Positions 34,350 through 43,200 of a stretch of DNA of 54,298 nucleotides are shown piece after piece. The stretch is from an uncultured Muribaculaceae bacterium (lineage in GTDB: Bacteria > Bacteroidota > Bacteroidia > Bacteroidales > Muribaculaceae). The position numbers and the translations under genes are program-made. The notes under the pieces were generated by a model that was given only the letters and a program-made list of their open reading frames with translations, did not search any database and was not told where the DNA came from. Location: contig CANDNO010000013.1 in NCBI GenBank assembly GCA_947386115.1, positions 1 through 54,298 of the forward strand, read 5' to 3'. Each line of letters opens with the position of its first letter. Positions within the stretch are counted from its first letter, which is position 1.

Positions 34350-34380
34350 ACTCTTTATTATAACGTTTATGAGCACGATT

Positions 34381-35793
34381 TTATTGAACGGCGAGCGTAG
34401 GCGATATATATGTCACCGATTCCACCGCGCGAGTCGTGGCAGTGTAAAGCCAGCGGTAGAAGTCAAGACTCGTCAAAGCCTCGGGCTGGATCATGCCCAT
34501 ATCGACAAACACCGACTTCCACTGGCCGCCCTGAGCCTTGTGACACGTTACGGCGTAGGCATACTTTACCTGCAGGGCATTGAAATACGGATCGGTCTTG
34601 AGACGGGCAAACCGTTGATCGTAAGGAGTATCGGCGGCAAAGAGCTCCGGATTGTTCAGCGAGCTCTCCATGTGGAGCCGTTGAAGCTCGGGGTCGAGGC
34701 CGGGAGCCTCGCTCACGAGCGACGACAGCATTATCTTCGTGTCGAGAGTCACGCCATGGTCGGGAAGCTTCAGTGCGACGTCGGCATACCTTATGCCGTC
34801 GCGGCTCTCGGTCCCATAGATCTTTTCAACGATTGCAATGTCGCCGTTGGCTATGAAATCGACCTCCTTGATCTCGCGCGTCCAGAAATAATTGTTCTTG
34901 GCAATCATTAGCGGCTCCCCTTTCACGAGCTCGGTCTCATAGTCGAGAATCGACGAGCGTATGGCCAGATTGAACTGCACCGCACGCTTGTTGCTGCGCG
35001 TTATCAGTAGCGTGTCGGTTACACCGTCACGGGCATAGGCGCTGTCAAGTGCATCCTGCAGGTCTTCTCCTTCGGTGACTGACACATCGCTGAAGGGCGA
35101 CACGACGAGTCGCGGAACAGGTATGGGGTCAAGCAGCATGTCGCGTCGCAGCCTGGTGGCGTTGTAAAGAATACCCGAACGGCTGCTCTGTCTCACCGTC
35201 TTGGTTATGACCGCCCGCGTCACCCGCAGGCCCATCGAGCGCAACACATCGGGCGACATCGCCGGCGACTCCTCACTGCCGGGCGGAGGCAGCTGTGCGG
35301 TGTCACCGCTCAGTATCAGGCGGCAGTTCACCCCGCTGAACACATAGTGGATGAGATCCTCAAGCAGGTTGGTCCCACCGACGTTTTCGGCCGATATCAT
35401 CGAAGCCTCGTCGACGATAAACACGGTATTGGTCGAGCGGTTTTCGGCAACACCCGTCACCCCTGTCATACCCTGCGCTACCGAGGCGTGGCGATATATG
35501 CGACGGTGAATGGTCCAGGCCGGATGTCCCGCGTGGGCCGACAGCACCTTGGCCGCACGACCCGTCGGAGCCAGCAGCACCGCCCGCATGCCTATCAACG
35601 GCAGCGCTTTAACCAGCGCACCCGTCACCGACGTCTTGCCCGTACCGGCATAACCGTTGAGCAGGAAAACCGTATCGCTCGGTGTCGCCGACGAGCAATA
35701 GCGAGCCAGAGCCGCTATAAGCCCAATCTGCTGGTGGGTAGGCTCAAACGGCAGCGAATCGACAATACTCTCGGCAAACTGCAACGTATCCAT
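34381..35793 (-). CDS. RecD/Pif1-like superfamily 1 DNA helicase
   Basis: A 470-residue SF1B helicase. Motif I (Walker A) FLLNGYAGTGKTSVTGAL is at about residues 44-61, motif Ia VLLAPTGRAAKVLS, motif II VFIVDEASMIS, motif III LILSGDTAQLPPPG, and motif V/VI YAVTCHKAQGGQWKSVFVDMG with YTATTRA. This arrangement is typical of short RecD2-like helicases of Bacteroidetes, which lack RecB/RecC partners. It probably unwinds DNA in repair or replication. It sits upstream of the DUF4294 gene with a short gap. Helicase identity is sure; the precise subgroup is not. Confidence 0.9.
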   Translation of the reverse strand: MDTLQFAESIVDSLPFEPTHQQIGLIAALARYCSSATPSDTVFLLNGYAGTGKTSVTGALVKALPLIGMRAVLLAPTGRAAKVLSAHAGHPAWTIHRRIYRHASVAQGMTGVTGVAENRSTNTVFIVDEASMISAENVGGTNLLEDLIHYVFSGVNCRLILSGDTAQLPPPGSEESPAMSPDVLRSMGLRVTRAVITKTVRQSSRSGILYNATRLRRDMLLDPIPVPRLVVSPFSDVSVTEGEDLQDALDSAYARDGVTDTLLITRSNKRAVQFNLAIRSSILDYETELVKGEPLMIAKNNYFWTREIKEVDFIANGDIAIVEKIYGTESRDGIRYADVALKLPDHGVTLDTKIMLSSLVSEAPGLDPELQRLHMESSLNNPELFAADTPYDQRFARLKTDPYFNALQVKYAYAVTCHKAQGGQWKSVFVDMGMIQPEALTSLDFYRWLYTATTRAVESVTYISPTLAVQ

Positions 35794-35936
35794 ACCCCCA
35801 AAAGTACATCATTTCCACCACACCCGCAAGTCCCCCGACCACCCCGCGAGCCGCACAGCGGCCTTGCTTTGCCGCTGCAACTATATCGATTAACACTTTT
35901 TATTGCATTTTTTTAACAAATCACGACGGCAAAATG

Positions 35937-35944
35937 TAACTTTG
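35937..35944 (+). promoter_or_regulatory. -7 promoter box of the 225-residue unknown gene
   Basis: TAACTTTG matches TAnnTTTG and lies 29 bases before the ATG at 35973. Confidence 0.6.
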
Positions 35945-35972
35945 CGTTGTTCATCTCGTAAATGATTTCCTT

Positions 35973-36650
35973 ATGTCAACCACACTCGATTACGAATCAA
36001 TTGAAATATATCTCGGCGACCGCCTGCGCCGCAACGATAACCTCGACATTCACGGCGACAACTTTTTCCCGGTGAGCCTGCTTGACAGGCTGTTTCATTA
36101 CAGCGAGAGCGAGCGAGGAACGGAACGCGACAACCACGGCCGCCCGGTACATCGCAATTTCCACGGCCACGACTTTGACCGCTGGGTCGACAACCTGGTG
36201 GCACGCACCCGCCTGTCACTGGCCGACGAGGATGGCTCACGCGCATCGGTCGACCTTGTCGACATCGACGCCCTGACGTTTGACGACAGCGGGTATATCA
36301 CAGTCACCCTCCCCGACGAAACCTCCTATACATTAATAGGCCCCGACGGTCAACCGCTCATAGCTCAGAGTATCGACCGACTTGCCGTCACGCTCGACAT
36401 CAGCACGATGTTCAACCGGCCGCCCGTCGACTGCGACTCAGAGCCATACCTCGGATTCGGCACCATCGCCCATATCGTCAGAGTAGTATGTGAAAAGAGT
36501 GACATCGACTCATCCAAAGTCGATCCCCACCGGTTCACCGACCGCCTCTTCGAGCATTTCAAGCGCGAGATGCTCCCGCTCATCCCCTCGCTGTGGAACG
36601 ACATGGAGCACATAATGCACTATGCCCGCCCCGTTTTGACCAATCAATAG
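35973..36650 (+). CDS. unknown 225-residue acidic protein
   Basis: An intact ORF with its own promoter box and host-like codon use. The product is soluble and acidic with no signal peptide, membrane helix or catalytic motif that I recognise. The N-terminus has a YLGDRLRRNDNLDIHGDNFFP stretch, the middle (about residues 80-130) alternates hydrophobic and acidic residues as in beta-strands (VDLVDIDALTFDDSGYITV), and the C-terminal third is helical (PHRFTDRLFEHFKREMLPLI). It is divergent from the RecD-like helicase and precedes the FKBP cluster. No function is proposed. Confidence 0.7.
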   Translation: MSTTLDYESIEIYLGDRLRRNDNLDIHGDNFFPVSLLDRLFHYSESERGTERDNHGRPVHRNFHGHDFDRWVDNLVARTRLSLADEDGSRASVDLVDIDALTFDDSGYITVTLPDETSYTLIGPDGQPLIAQSIDRLAVTLDISTMFNRPPVDCDSEPYLGFGTIAHIVRVVCEKSDIDSSKVDPHRFTDRLFEHFKREMLPLIPSLWNDMEHIMHYARPVLTNQ

Positions 36651-36703
36651 CGCTTTTAATATTTTTTATTATAAATGTGGGGGCGCGGGGAGGTTTTTTA
36701 ACC

Positions 36704-36711
36704 TACCTTTG
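36704..36711 (+). promoter_or_regulatory. -7 promoter box of the FKBP cluster
   Basis: TACCTTTG matches TAnnTTTG. The leader to the ATG at 36804 is about 90 bases and contains a GC-rich inverted segment (GCCGG ... CCGGC, about 36734-36762). A G-rich block, GCGGGGAGG (36685-36693), lies 10 bases upstream. Confidence 0.6.
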
Positions 36712-36803
36712 CGAGGTTATATTGTTTTATTTTAGGCCGGGTGCCTCAGAGGGGCCGAGCCGGCTAATTTTCAATCGTTTAAACTAAAAAGTATATTATT
36801 AAT

Positions 36804-37430
36804 ATGGATAACAAGCAACTTGACTCGCTCAGCTACGCTCTGGGTTTGAGCATGGGTAACAATTTCAAGGCTTCGGGCATTGAATCAATTAACGTTCAGG
36901 ACTTCGCCGACGGCGTTGCTGCCGTTTATGACGGTGTGGCTCCCAAAATGAGCTACGACGAGGCTAAGGCCGTGATACAGAAATATTTTGGCGAGATGGA
37001 GGCTAAGCAGCGTGAGGCCGCCCAGAAGATGGCCGAGGTTAATCAGAAGGCCGGCGAGGCTTTCCTTGCCGAGAATGGCAAGCGTGCCGAGGTTAAGATA
37101 ACCGAGAGTGGCCTGCAGTATGAGGTGCTCCACGAGGGTGACGGCCCTGTGCCCACTGCTGCCGACCAGGTTGAGGTTCACTACATTGGCAAGCTCATCG
37201 ACGGTACCGTATTTGATTCGAGCGTTGAGCGTGGCGTTCCCGCTACTTTCGGCGTTACACAGGTTATCCCCGGATGGGTTGAGGCTCTGCAGCTTATGAA
37301 GGCCGGCTCTAAGTGGCGTCTTTTCATTCCCTCGCAGCTCGCCTACGGTCCCCAGGGTGCCGGCAATGTTATCGGCCCGAACTCGACTCTTATCTTCGAC
37401 GTCGAGTTACTCAAGGTTATCGGAAAGTAA
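36804..37430 (+). CDS. FKBP-type peptidyl-prolyl isomerase, cytoplasmic type
   Basis: A 208-residue FKBP that speeds cis-trans isomerisation at proline bonds. It has an N-terminal FKBP_N dimerisation domain (SYALGLSMGNNFKASGI) and long helix (EAKQREAAQKMAEVNQKAGEAF), then the C-terminal FKBP domain with VEVHYIGKLIDGTVFDSS, FGVTQVIPGWVEALQLMKAG and IPSQLAYGPQGAGNVIGPN. There is no signal peptide, unlike the next two, so it is probably cytoplasmic unless exported otherwise. Its stop overlaps the next gene's ATG (TAATG). Confidence 0.93.
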   Translation: MDNKQLDSLSYALGLSMGNNFKASGIESINVQDFADGVAAVYDGVAPKMSYDEAKAVIQKYFGEMEAKQREAAQKMAEVNQKAGEAFLAENGKRAEVKITESGLQYEVLHEGDGPVPTAADQVEVHYIGKLIDGTVFDSSVERGVPATFGVTQVIPGWVEALQLMKAGSKWRLFIPSQLAYGPQGAGNVIGPNSTLIFDVELLKVIGK

Positions 37431-38263
37431 TGAAACGCTTTGTATTAGGTCTGGCTCTACTGCTGGCTGCGGCTACTTCGTGGGCTCGTCCCGCTGCGTT
37501 GCCGGGTGATTCTCTGGCTGCCGATACCGTGTCGGCTGCACTGGCTACGGTGTGGAGCAGCCACATGATGCCTGTGCTCGAGCAGAACTATGCCGGCGAC
37601 GGTAATGCCACCGATGCTTTCGTGCGTGGAATCACCGATGCGTTCAACGTCTCGGCCGAGCAGGAGCCGTATTATCAGGGTGTACTGCAGGGACTTACTA
37701 TCGTAGAGCGCCTTGGCCAGATGCGTCAGCTCGGATTTCCTATCGACCGCGAGGCCTTTATCAAGGCTCTTGGTGTTGCGCTTGCGGGCGGTGAGACCGG
37801 TTTCACTCCTACGAGTGCCGACCGCTATCTGAGCGATTACATGAGCCGCAAGTATGAGCAGCAGATGGCTGCCGACACGCTCAGCGTCGAGTCGCAGAAG
37901 CAATTCCTTGCCCGCGAGGCTGCCCGCGACGGGGTTATTACAACTCCGTCGGGCCTGCTGTTTGAAGTCATCACCGAGGGTGAGGGCGAGGGTCCTTCGC
38001 TCGACGACTCGGTGCGCGTGACCTATACCGGCAAGCTGTATAACGGTGAGGTATTCGACTCGTCGGACAGTGATGTCACATTCCCCGTGTCGGGTCTCGT
38101 ACCGGGATTCACACAGGGCCTGCTGATGATGAAACCCGGTGGAACTTACCGCATTATCATTCCGGCCGAGCTGGGATATGGCAATCGCGGTACGGCGGGC
38201 GTGATTCCCGGCAATGCCGCCCTCGACTTCACCATCACGATGCACGAAGTCATCAAGCGATGA
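37430..38263 (+). CDS. FKBP-type peptidyl-prolyl isomerase, exported
   Basis: A 277-residue FKBP with an N-terminal signal peptide (MKRFVLGLALLLAAATSWA), so it is probably periplasmic. The start was chosen at 37430, 39 codons inside the longest frame, because it overlaps the preceding stop and begins the signal sequence. The FKBP_N-like helical part (residues about 40-170) is followed by the isomerase domain: VRVTYTGKLYNGEVFDSS, FPVSGLVPGFTQGLLMMKPGG and IPAELGYGNRGTAGVIPGN. It is coupled to the first FKBP and followed by the lipoprotein FKBP after 50 bases. Confidence 0.93.
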   Translation: MKRFVLGLALLLAAATSWARPAALPGDSLAADTVSAALATVWSSHMMPVLEQNYAGDGNATDAFVRGITDAFNVSAEQEPYYQGVLQGLTIVERLGQMRQLGFPIDREAFIKALGVALAGGETGFTPTSADRYLSDYMSRKYEQQMAADTLSVESQKQFLAREAARDGVITTPSGLLFEVITEGEGEGPSLDDSVRVTYTGKLYNGEVFDSSDSDVTFPVSGLVPGFTQGLLMMKPGGTYRIIIPAELGYGNRGTAGVIPGNAALDFTITMHEVIKR

Positions 38264-38313
38264 CCTTTAATCATTAGAAACTATCAATAATACTAAATTC
38301 AATAAAAGCTTTT

Positions 38314-39219
38314 ATGAAAAAAATTATTTTATCACTCTGTGCTGCCGCCGTTACTCTCGGCTTCACCGCTTGCGGTGACAAGACCCAGTCGGCCGGCAAC
38401 GCCAACAGCGATGCCGATATCGCTCTGGGCGATTCTCTTTCAAACGCTTATGGTGAATACCTTGGCGCTAATTTCCGTTCAAGCATGGATCAGCAGCTCG
38501 CTCGTATGAGCGACGAGGAGAAGGCTAACTTCAACAAGGCCGACTTCATACGTGGTCTTAAAGCCATTGCAAACCGCGATACAGCTGATTTGGCCTATAT
38601 TATGGGTGTTCAGGCCGGTATGCAGATCTGGGGTGCCGCTAAACAAATGCCCGTGCAGATGCAGATTCCTGCAAACGCCGACGTTATGATCAAGGCTCTC
38701 GAGAAGACTTTCAATGCCGACTCTATCGGTGATGCTTATTCTTACCAGATGGCATTCCAGCAGGTTATGAACCGTGCACAGCAGTATGCCCAGGACAAGG
38801 AGAACGCTCGCCTCGAGGCATCGCCCGAAGCTATCGAGAACAAGGCCAAGGGTGCAGCTTATGCCGACAGCCTCGTTAACAACGCCGGTTACACCCGCGC
38901 CGAGAGCGGCCTCGTTTACAAAATCGACGAGCCCGGAACCGGTGACCTCGTGAAGGCCAACGACCGCATCAAGCTCCGCTACAAAGGCATGCACACCGAC
39001 GGCACCGTATTCGACCAGACACGCGAAGAGCCCATGACCTCTTACGCCGGCCGCTTCATTCCCGGCTTCACCGAGGGTCTGCAGCTCCTTGGCAAGGGTG
39101 GTAAGGCTACCCTCGTTATCCCCGGCGACCTCGGCTATGGCATTCAGGGCCAGGGCGAGACAATCGGCCGCAACGAGACACTCGTTTTCGAGGTTGAAAT
39201 CGTTGATATCGTGAAATAA
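38314..39219 (+). CDS. FKBP-type peptidyl-prolyl isomerase, lipoprotein
   Basis: A 301-residue FKBP lipoprotein with signal MKKIILSLCAAAVTLGFTACG and lipobox GFTAC. The N-terminal domain is helical with two dimerisation-like halves, and the C-terminal FKBP domain shows IKLRYKGMHTDGTVFDQT, FIPGFTEGLQLLGKGGKATL and IPGDLGYGIQGQGETIG. Its membrane anchorage puts a third isomerase in the envelope beside the soluble exported one. A strong terminator follows at 39258-39290. Confidence 0.93.
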   Translation: MKKIILSLCAAAVTLGFTACGDKTQSAGNANSDADIALGDSLSNAYGEYLGANFRSSMDQQLARMSDEEKANFNKADFIRGLKAIANRDTADLAYIMGVQAGMQIWGAAKQMPVQMQIPANADVMIKALEKTFNADSIGDAYSYQMAFQQVMNRAQQYAQDKENARLEASPEAIENKAKGAAYADSLVNNAGYTRAESGLVYKIDEPGTGDLVKANDRIKLRYKGMHTDGTVFDQTREEPMTSYAGRFIPGFTEGLQLLGKGGKATLVIPGDLGYGIQGQGETIGRNETLVFEVEIVDIVK

Positions 39220-39257
39220 TTGCCGAAAAAGCATTTTGCCATTATGGCAATGTTATT

Positions 39258-39290
39258 TACCCCGTCATCAATACATGACGGGGTATTTTT
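39258..39290 (+). terminator. intrinsic terminator of the FKBP cluster
   Basis: ACCCCGTCAT (39259-39268) pairs with ATGACGGGGT (39275-39284), extended by one T-A pair, followed by TTTTT. It is a classic Rho-independent terminator 38 bases after the last FKBP stop. Confidence 0.9.
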
Positions 39291-39335
39291 CACACTATTT
39301 ATAGCAAATTGCTTTATTTTTAGAAATAGAATGTT

Positions 39336-39343
39336 TAATTTTG
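39336..39343 (+). promoter_or_regulatory. -7 promoter box of the Lrp-type regulator
   Basis: TAATTTTG matches TAnnTTTG, 40 bases before the ATG at 39376. Confidence 0.6.
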
Positions 39344-39375
39344 TAAACCGAAAATCTAATTAAACATTATTGAAC

Positions 39376-39837
39376 ATGGAAAAAATCGACAACCTCGACC
39401 GTCAGATACTTGATATCATAATTCGCAACGCCCGCATACCGTCGAAAGACGTAGCGCTCGTGTGTGGAGTGTCGCGGGCTGCCGTTCACCAGCGCATCCA
39501 GCGCATGATTGACGTAGGCATCATCACCGGCTCGGGCTACAATGTAAGCCCCAAGACTCTGGGTTATCGCACATGTACCTACATCGGCGTAAACCTCGTG
39601 CGCGGAGCCATGTACCGCGATGTCGTTCCCGAACTCGAAAAGATTCCAGAGGTCGTTGAGTGCCACTACACCACCGGTCCTTACACCCTCCTTCTCAAAC
39701 TCTATGCCCGCGACAACGAGCACCTCATGGAGATTCTGCACGACAAGATCCAGATGATCAACGGCGTCACCACCACCGAGACCCTCATCTCGCTCGACCA
39801 CAGCATCCAGCGTCAGATTCCCGTCGAGCACGACTGA
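39376..39837 (+). CDS. Lrp/AsnC family transcriptional regulator
   Basis: A 153-residue regulator with N-terminal helix-turn-helix (LDRQILDIIIRNARIPSKDVALVCGVSRAAVHQRIQRMIDVGII, about residues 7-50) and C-terminal RAM effector domain (YIGVNLVRGAMYRDVVPELEKI, then YHTTGPYTLLLKLYAR). Lrp-type proteins sense amino acids and form octamers. The start was set at ATG 39376 rather than the TTG two codons upstream. It is monocistronic, with its own promoter and a following hairpin. The ligand and targets are unknown. Confidence 0.93.
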   Translation: MEKIDNLDRQILDIIIRNARIPSKDVALVCGVSRAAVHQRIQRMIDVGIITGSGYNVSPKTLGYRTCTYIGVNLVRGAMYRDVVPELEKIPEVVECHYTTGPYTLLLKLYARDNEHLMEILHDKIQMINGVTTTETLISLDHSIQRQIPVEHD

Positions 39838-39887
39838 CGTCTCACGTATTTGGCAATACCTCAAAAACAATATTTGTGCCCCTATAG

Positions 39888-39913
39888 GAGTGGCGACGTC
39901 CGTGTCGCCACTC
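39888..39913 (+). terminator. hairpin downstream of the Lrp-type gene
   Basis: GAGTGGCGAC (39888-39897) pairs perfectly with GTCGCCACTC (39904-39913), 6-base loop, followed by ACTTTATATA. It is probably the 3' end of the regulator transcript, although the T-run is short. The rest of the gap to 40128 holds the next promoter; an 80-codon frame across it is not convincing. Confidence 0.6.
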
Positions 39914-40097
39914 ACTTTATATATACAAGCGAGCCGGAATCCCGAGCCGCCAATTGGTACCTCGATTGTTGATGGGCGATCATTGAGGGCGCTGCTCCCG
40001 GTGTCTATGGCGTTAATATTTGTTGTCGGACCGGCTATTAATAATGTACAGCTTGGGTTTTCGGGGGCGAAGGGGATGTTTTGTGGACAAAAAGTGC

Positions 40098-40105
40098 TAA
40101 ATTTG
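40098..40105 (+). promoter_or_regulatory. -7 promoter box of the yfhO-like operon
   Basis: TAAATTTG matches TAnnTTTG, 31 bases before the ATG at 40129. This supports starting the YfhO-like protein there and not at the in-frame start at 40081. Confidence 0.6.
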
Positions 40106-40128
40106 TCGTTCCTTATATACGTTACGAT

Positions 40129-42681
40129 ATGAAGTTTGATTTTAAAGAAGTTATATCTCGTCCCCAGGTGTGGGGCTCGGTTGTGTCGATTGTGGTGATG
40201 GCTGTCATCTCGCTGGCGTTTTTCTATCCCGACTCGATGGATGGTAACACTCTGCGGCAGCATGACGTGATGCAGGGCATCGCCAATGGCGAGGAGGCTC
40301 GTGCTTTTAACGAGGCTACGGGCGAGACTACGCGCTGGACCAATTCGCTCTTCGGCGGTATGCCTACGTTCCAGATTGCTCCTTCCTATCCGAGCAACTC
40401 ACTGTTTGAATGGATCGGTAAGGTCTATTCGCTCGGCTTGCCCACGACATCGGGTCTCGTGATGATGATGATGATGGGTATGTACTGGCTGCTCATCACC
40501 CTGCGCCGTCGCTGGTACTATGCTCTCATAGGTGCCGTGGCCTGGGGCTTCTCGAGCTATTTCATTATCATAATAGGTGCGGGCCATATATGGAAGTTCC
40601 TGACGCTCACCTATGTGCCGCCTACGATTGCGGGCATCATCCTTGCCTATCGCGGCCATCGTATTGCCGGCGGAGCTGTCACGGCACTTTCGCTGATGAT
40701 GCAGATTGCCGCCAACCATATCCAGATGACCTACTACTTCGGCTTCCTTATCGTCATTCTGGCCATAGCTTACCTCGTAAGGTCAATCGTAAGGAAAGAA
40801 GTCATGTCCTGGGTAAAGAGCAGCGTGTCGCTCATCGTGGCCCTGGCTCTTGCCGTCGCTGCCAATGCTCCGAGCCTCTACAATACCTACAAATACACTG
40901 CCGAGACCATTCGCGGCGGCCACTCGGAGCTGACGCAGGGCAACGCGTCGGCCGGCACTGCCGACGGTCTCGACCGCGAGTATATCACACAGTACAGCTA
41001 TGGCGTGAGCGAGACATTCTCGCTGCTCATTCCCAACGTCAAGGGTGGAGCATCGGCCAAGCCCGTTGGTGGCCAGATGCAGCAGATGAATATCGCCGAT
41101 ATCGACGGCGCCGACGAGGCCCTGCGCAACAGCGGCCTGGAGGCGTTCGAGCAGCAATACATCCAACAGTTTGTGTCGCAATACTTCGGTGAGCCCGAGG
41201 GTACCAACGGTCCGGTCTATGTGGGCGCTATTATCTTCGCCCTGTTCATCCTGGGGTGTATCGTTGTCAAGGGGCCTGTCAAGTGGGCGCTCATTGCAGC
41301 CACGGTGCTGTCGATAGCGCTGGCGTGGGGCCGTAACTTCATGTCGCTGACCGACCTGTTTATCGACATCGTGCCCATGTACAACAAGTTCCGCACGCCC
41401 GAGTCGATACTTGTCATTGCCCAGCTCGCCATGCCCGTTCTCGGTATCATGGCCCTGCAGAAGGTTCTGACCGATCCTGTCGAGAAATGTCGCCGCAACA
41501 TGCGCATCGTGTCATATACATTCGGCGGTGTGGCTTTCCTGTGCCTGTTGGGATGGTTATTCCCCGGAGTGTATGGCAGCGCCATAAGCGAGGGTGACCG
41601 CCAGATAGCTGTCATGATAGGCGAGAGCCTGCAGCAGCAGGGTTACGGAGCCGATATTGTCAATGCCTATTCTATCGCCAATCCCCGCATTGCCACCGTG
41701 GTGACCGAACTTCGCCACTCGATGGTAAGCGCCGACTCGGCACGTAGCCTCCTGCTCATCCTGCTTGCCGGCTGTTCGATCATCATAGGAATGAGCAACC
41801 GCAAGGAGCAGATAGCGGCCGCTGTCGTTGGAGTGCTCGTTCTCATCGACCTCTACAGCGTCGACAAGCGATATGTCGACCACGACAGCTTCATTGCCCC
41901 CGCTCCCGCCACGGCACAGGTTCCCATGACCCAGGCCGACCGTGTGATTCTTGAAGATCACGGCTACTATCGCGTCATGCCCATGGGATCGCTCTTCCAG
42001 TCGGCCACTCCGAGCTATTACCACAAGTCGCTCGGCGGCTATCATGCCGCTAAGCTCACACGCTACCAGGACATGATTGAGCGCCACTTGCTGCCGGCCG
42101 CCTCGGGCAGCTTCAGCGAGAGCAATCTCAATGTCATCAACATGCTCAACGGCAAGTATATAATTGATCCCGAAGGGCGTGTGATTCCCAACCCCGATGC
42201 CCTTGGCAACGCATGGCTTGTCGACACGCTCACGATCGTCGACGGAGCCGATGCCGAGATGGCCGCTCTTGATGACATCGACCCGGCCACGACCGCCGTT
42301 GCCGACCGCCGCTTTGCCGATGTGCTCGGTGCCGCTATAGGGCGTATGGTTCCGGGCGATACGATATCTCTCACCGATTATGCTCCCAACGAGCTTACCT
42401 ACAAGTTCAACACCGCCAACGGTGCTCTCGCGGTATTCTCGGAGGTCTATTTCCCCTGGGGATGGACCGCTACTCTGGGCAACGGCGAGGAGCTGCCCAT
42501 AGGCCGCGTCAACTACCTTCTGCGAGCCATCGACCTGCCCGCCGGCGAGGGAACTCTCACCATGAAGTTTGACCCCAAGTCGCTCCATGTCACCGGCACG
42601 GTCGCTACGATTGCCATACTGCTGATCTACCTGTGGCTCATAGCCGCCATAGCCCTTGCCGTCAAGAAAAACAATGCTTGA
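40129..42681 (+). CDS. YfhO-like GT-C-type membrane protein
   Basis: An 850-residue integral membrane protein with at least a dozen helices spread over residues 15-600 and a soluble C-terminal domain before a last helix. The first loop (FYPDSMDGNTLRQHDVMQGIANGEE) carries an acidic-rich motif, and TRWTNSLFGGMPTFQI is typical of YfhO proteins, GT-C-fold relatives linked to glycosylation of cell-wall or surface polymers in Gram-positives. In Bacteroidetes the substrate is not established. It is the first gene of an operon with a short unknown gene and xerD. Confidence 0.85.
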   Translation: MKFDFKEVISRPQVWGSVVSIVVMAVISLAFFYPDSMDGNTLRQHDVMQGIANGEEARAFNEATGETTRWTNSLFGGMPTFQIAPSYPSNSLFEWIGKVYSLGLPTTSGLVMMMMMGMYWLLITLRRRWYYALIGAVAWGFSSYFIIIIGAGHIWKFLTLTYVPPTIAGIILAYRGHRIAGGAVTALSLMMQIAANHIQMTYYFGFLIVILAIAYLVRSIVRKEVMSWVKSSVSLIVALALAVAANAPSLYNTYKYTAETIRGGHSELTQGNASAGTADGLDREYITQYSYGVSETFSLLIPNVKGGASAKPVGGQMQQMNIADIDGADEALRNSGLEAFEQQYIQQFVSQYFGEPEGTNGPVYVGAIIFALFILGCIVVKGPVKWALIAATVLSIALAWGRNFMSLTDLFIDIVPMYNKFRTPESILVIAQLAMPVLGIMALQKVLTDPVEKCRRNMRIVSYTFGGVAFLCLLGWLFPGVYGSAISEGDRQIAVMIGESLQQQGYGADIVNAYSIANPRIATVVTELRHSMVSADSARSLLLILLAGCSIIIGMSNRKEQIAAAVVGVLVLIDLYSVDKRYVDHDSFIAPAPATAQVPMTQADRVILEDHGYYRVMPMGSLFQSATPSYYHKSLGGYHAAKLTRYQDMIERHLLPAASGSFSESNLNVINMLNGKYIIDPEGRVIPNPDALGNAWLVDTLTIVDGADAEMAALDDIDPATTAVADRRFADVLGAAIGRMVPGDTISLTDYAPNELTYKFNTANGALAVFSEVYFPWGWTATLGNGEELPIGRVNYLLRAIDLPAGEGTLTMKFDPKSLHVTGTVATIAILLIYLWLIAAIALAVKKNNA

Positions 42682-43198
42682 ACGACGCTGGTGGAAAGCC
42701 CCATCGAGGCTAAGACACAGTAAGGGCTTCGGCATACACTCACCGTTTGCCTACGACATGCTCATGAACACGCTTCGTGAGCCGTCGGCCTATTACATCT
42801 ACGACACCATCGAGGCTATGCCGGCACAGTGTCAAGGGGACCTGCGGCTGCTCGTAAGGCTCATAAGCCGACTGCGCCCGGAGTCGTTCCGCGCTGCCGG
42901 AGCCATTGCTCCAGCGGCCGGCCGTGTGGCTGTACTCACCGACTCGGCTATTGTCATTGACAGCGAGAATCCCGATATGCTCGTGATAGGTGAGGGCTCG
43001 GCAATCACGCCTGCCGAGGCTGTGAACTGTTTTGAACGCGGCGGGACGGTGCTCGTCCTTGATGTGGATTCATCGCCATCGATAGCCCGGGCGGTTGCCG
43101 GACTGAACGATCACGGCATGACTTTCAGCAACGGCCGCACGCTCATAGCCGTGGGGCGCCGGGACCTTCCGCGCCAGCATTTCGAACTATATTTCTGA
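42674..43198 (+). CDS. short unknown protein with a SKGFGIHSPFAYD motif
   Basis: A 174-residue soluble protein. The start was set at ATG 42674, overlapping the YfhO-like stop by 8 bases, because the following MLERRWWKAPSRLRHSKGFGIHSPF matches the opening of longer Bacteroidetes proteins often annotated as class I SAM-dependent methyltransferases. Here the body is shorter, and a clear SAM-binding GxGxG loop is not visible. The later part has strand-like IVIDSENPDMLVIGEG and VLVLDVDSS. It may be a shortened or degenerate methyltransferase-like fold. It is coupled to both neighbours; xerD starts 2 bases after its stop. Confidence 0.68.
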   Translation: MLERRWWKAPSRLRHSKGFGIHSPFAYDMLMNTLREPSAYYIYDTIEAMPAQCQGDLRLLVRLISRLRPESFRAAGAIAPAAGRVAVLTDSAIVIDSENPDMLVIGEGSAITPAEAVNCFERGGTVLVLDVDSSPSIARAVAGLNDHGMTFSNGRTLIAVGRRDLPRQHFELYF

Positions 43199-43200
43199 TT

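Noticed and set aside
35881-35972. Riboswitch in the leader of the 225-residue unknown gene
   Set aside because: The leader after the -7 box is only about 25 bases, too short for one.
39890-40132. 80-codon frame between the Lrp-type gene and the yfhO-like gene
   Set aside because: It runs through the hairpin's 3' arm and the -7 box of the next gene, and ends in its start region; this is intergenic DNA without a stop by chance.
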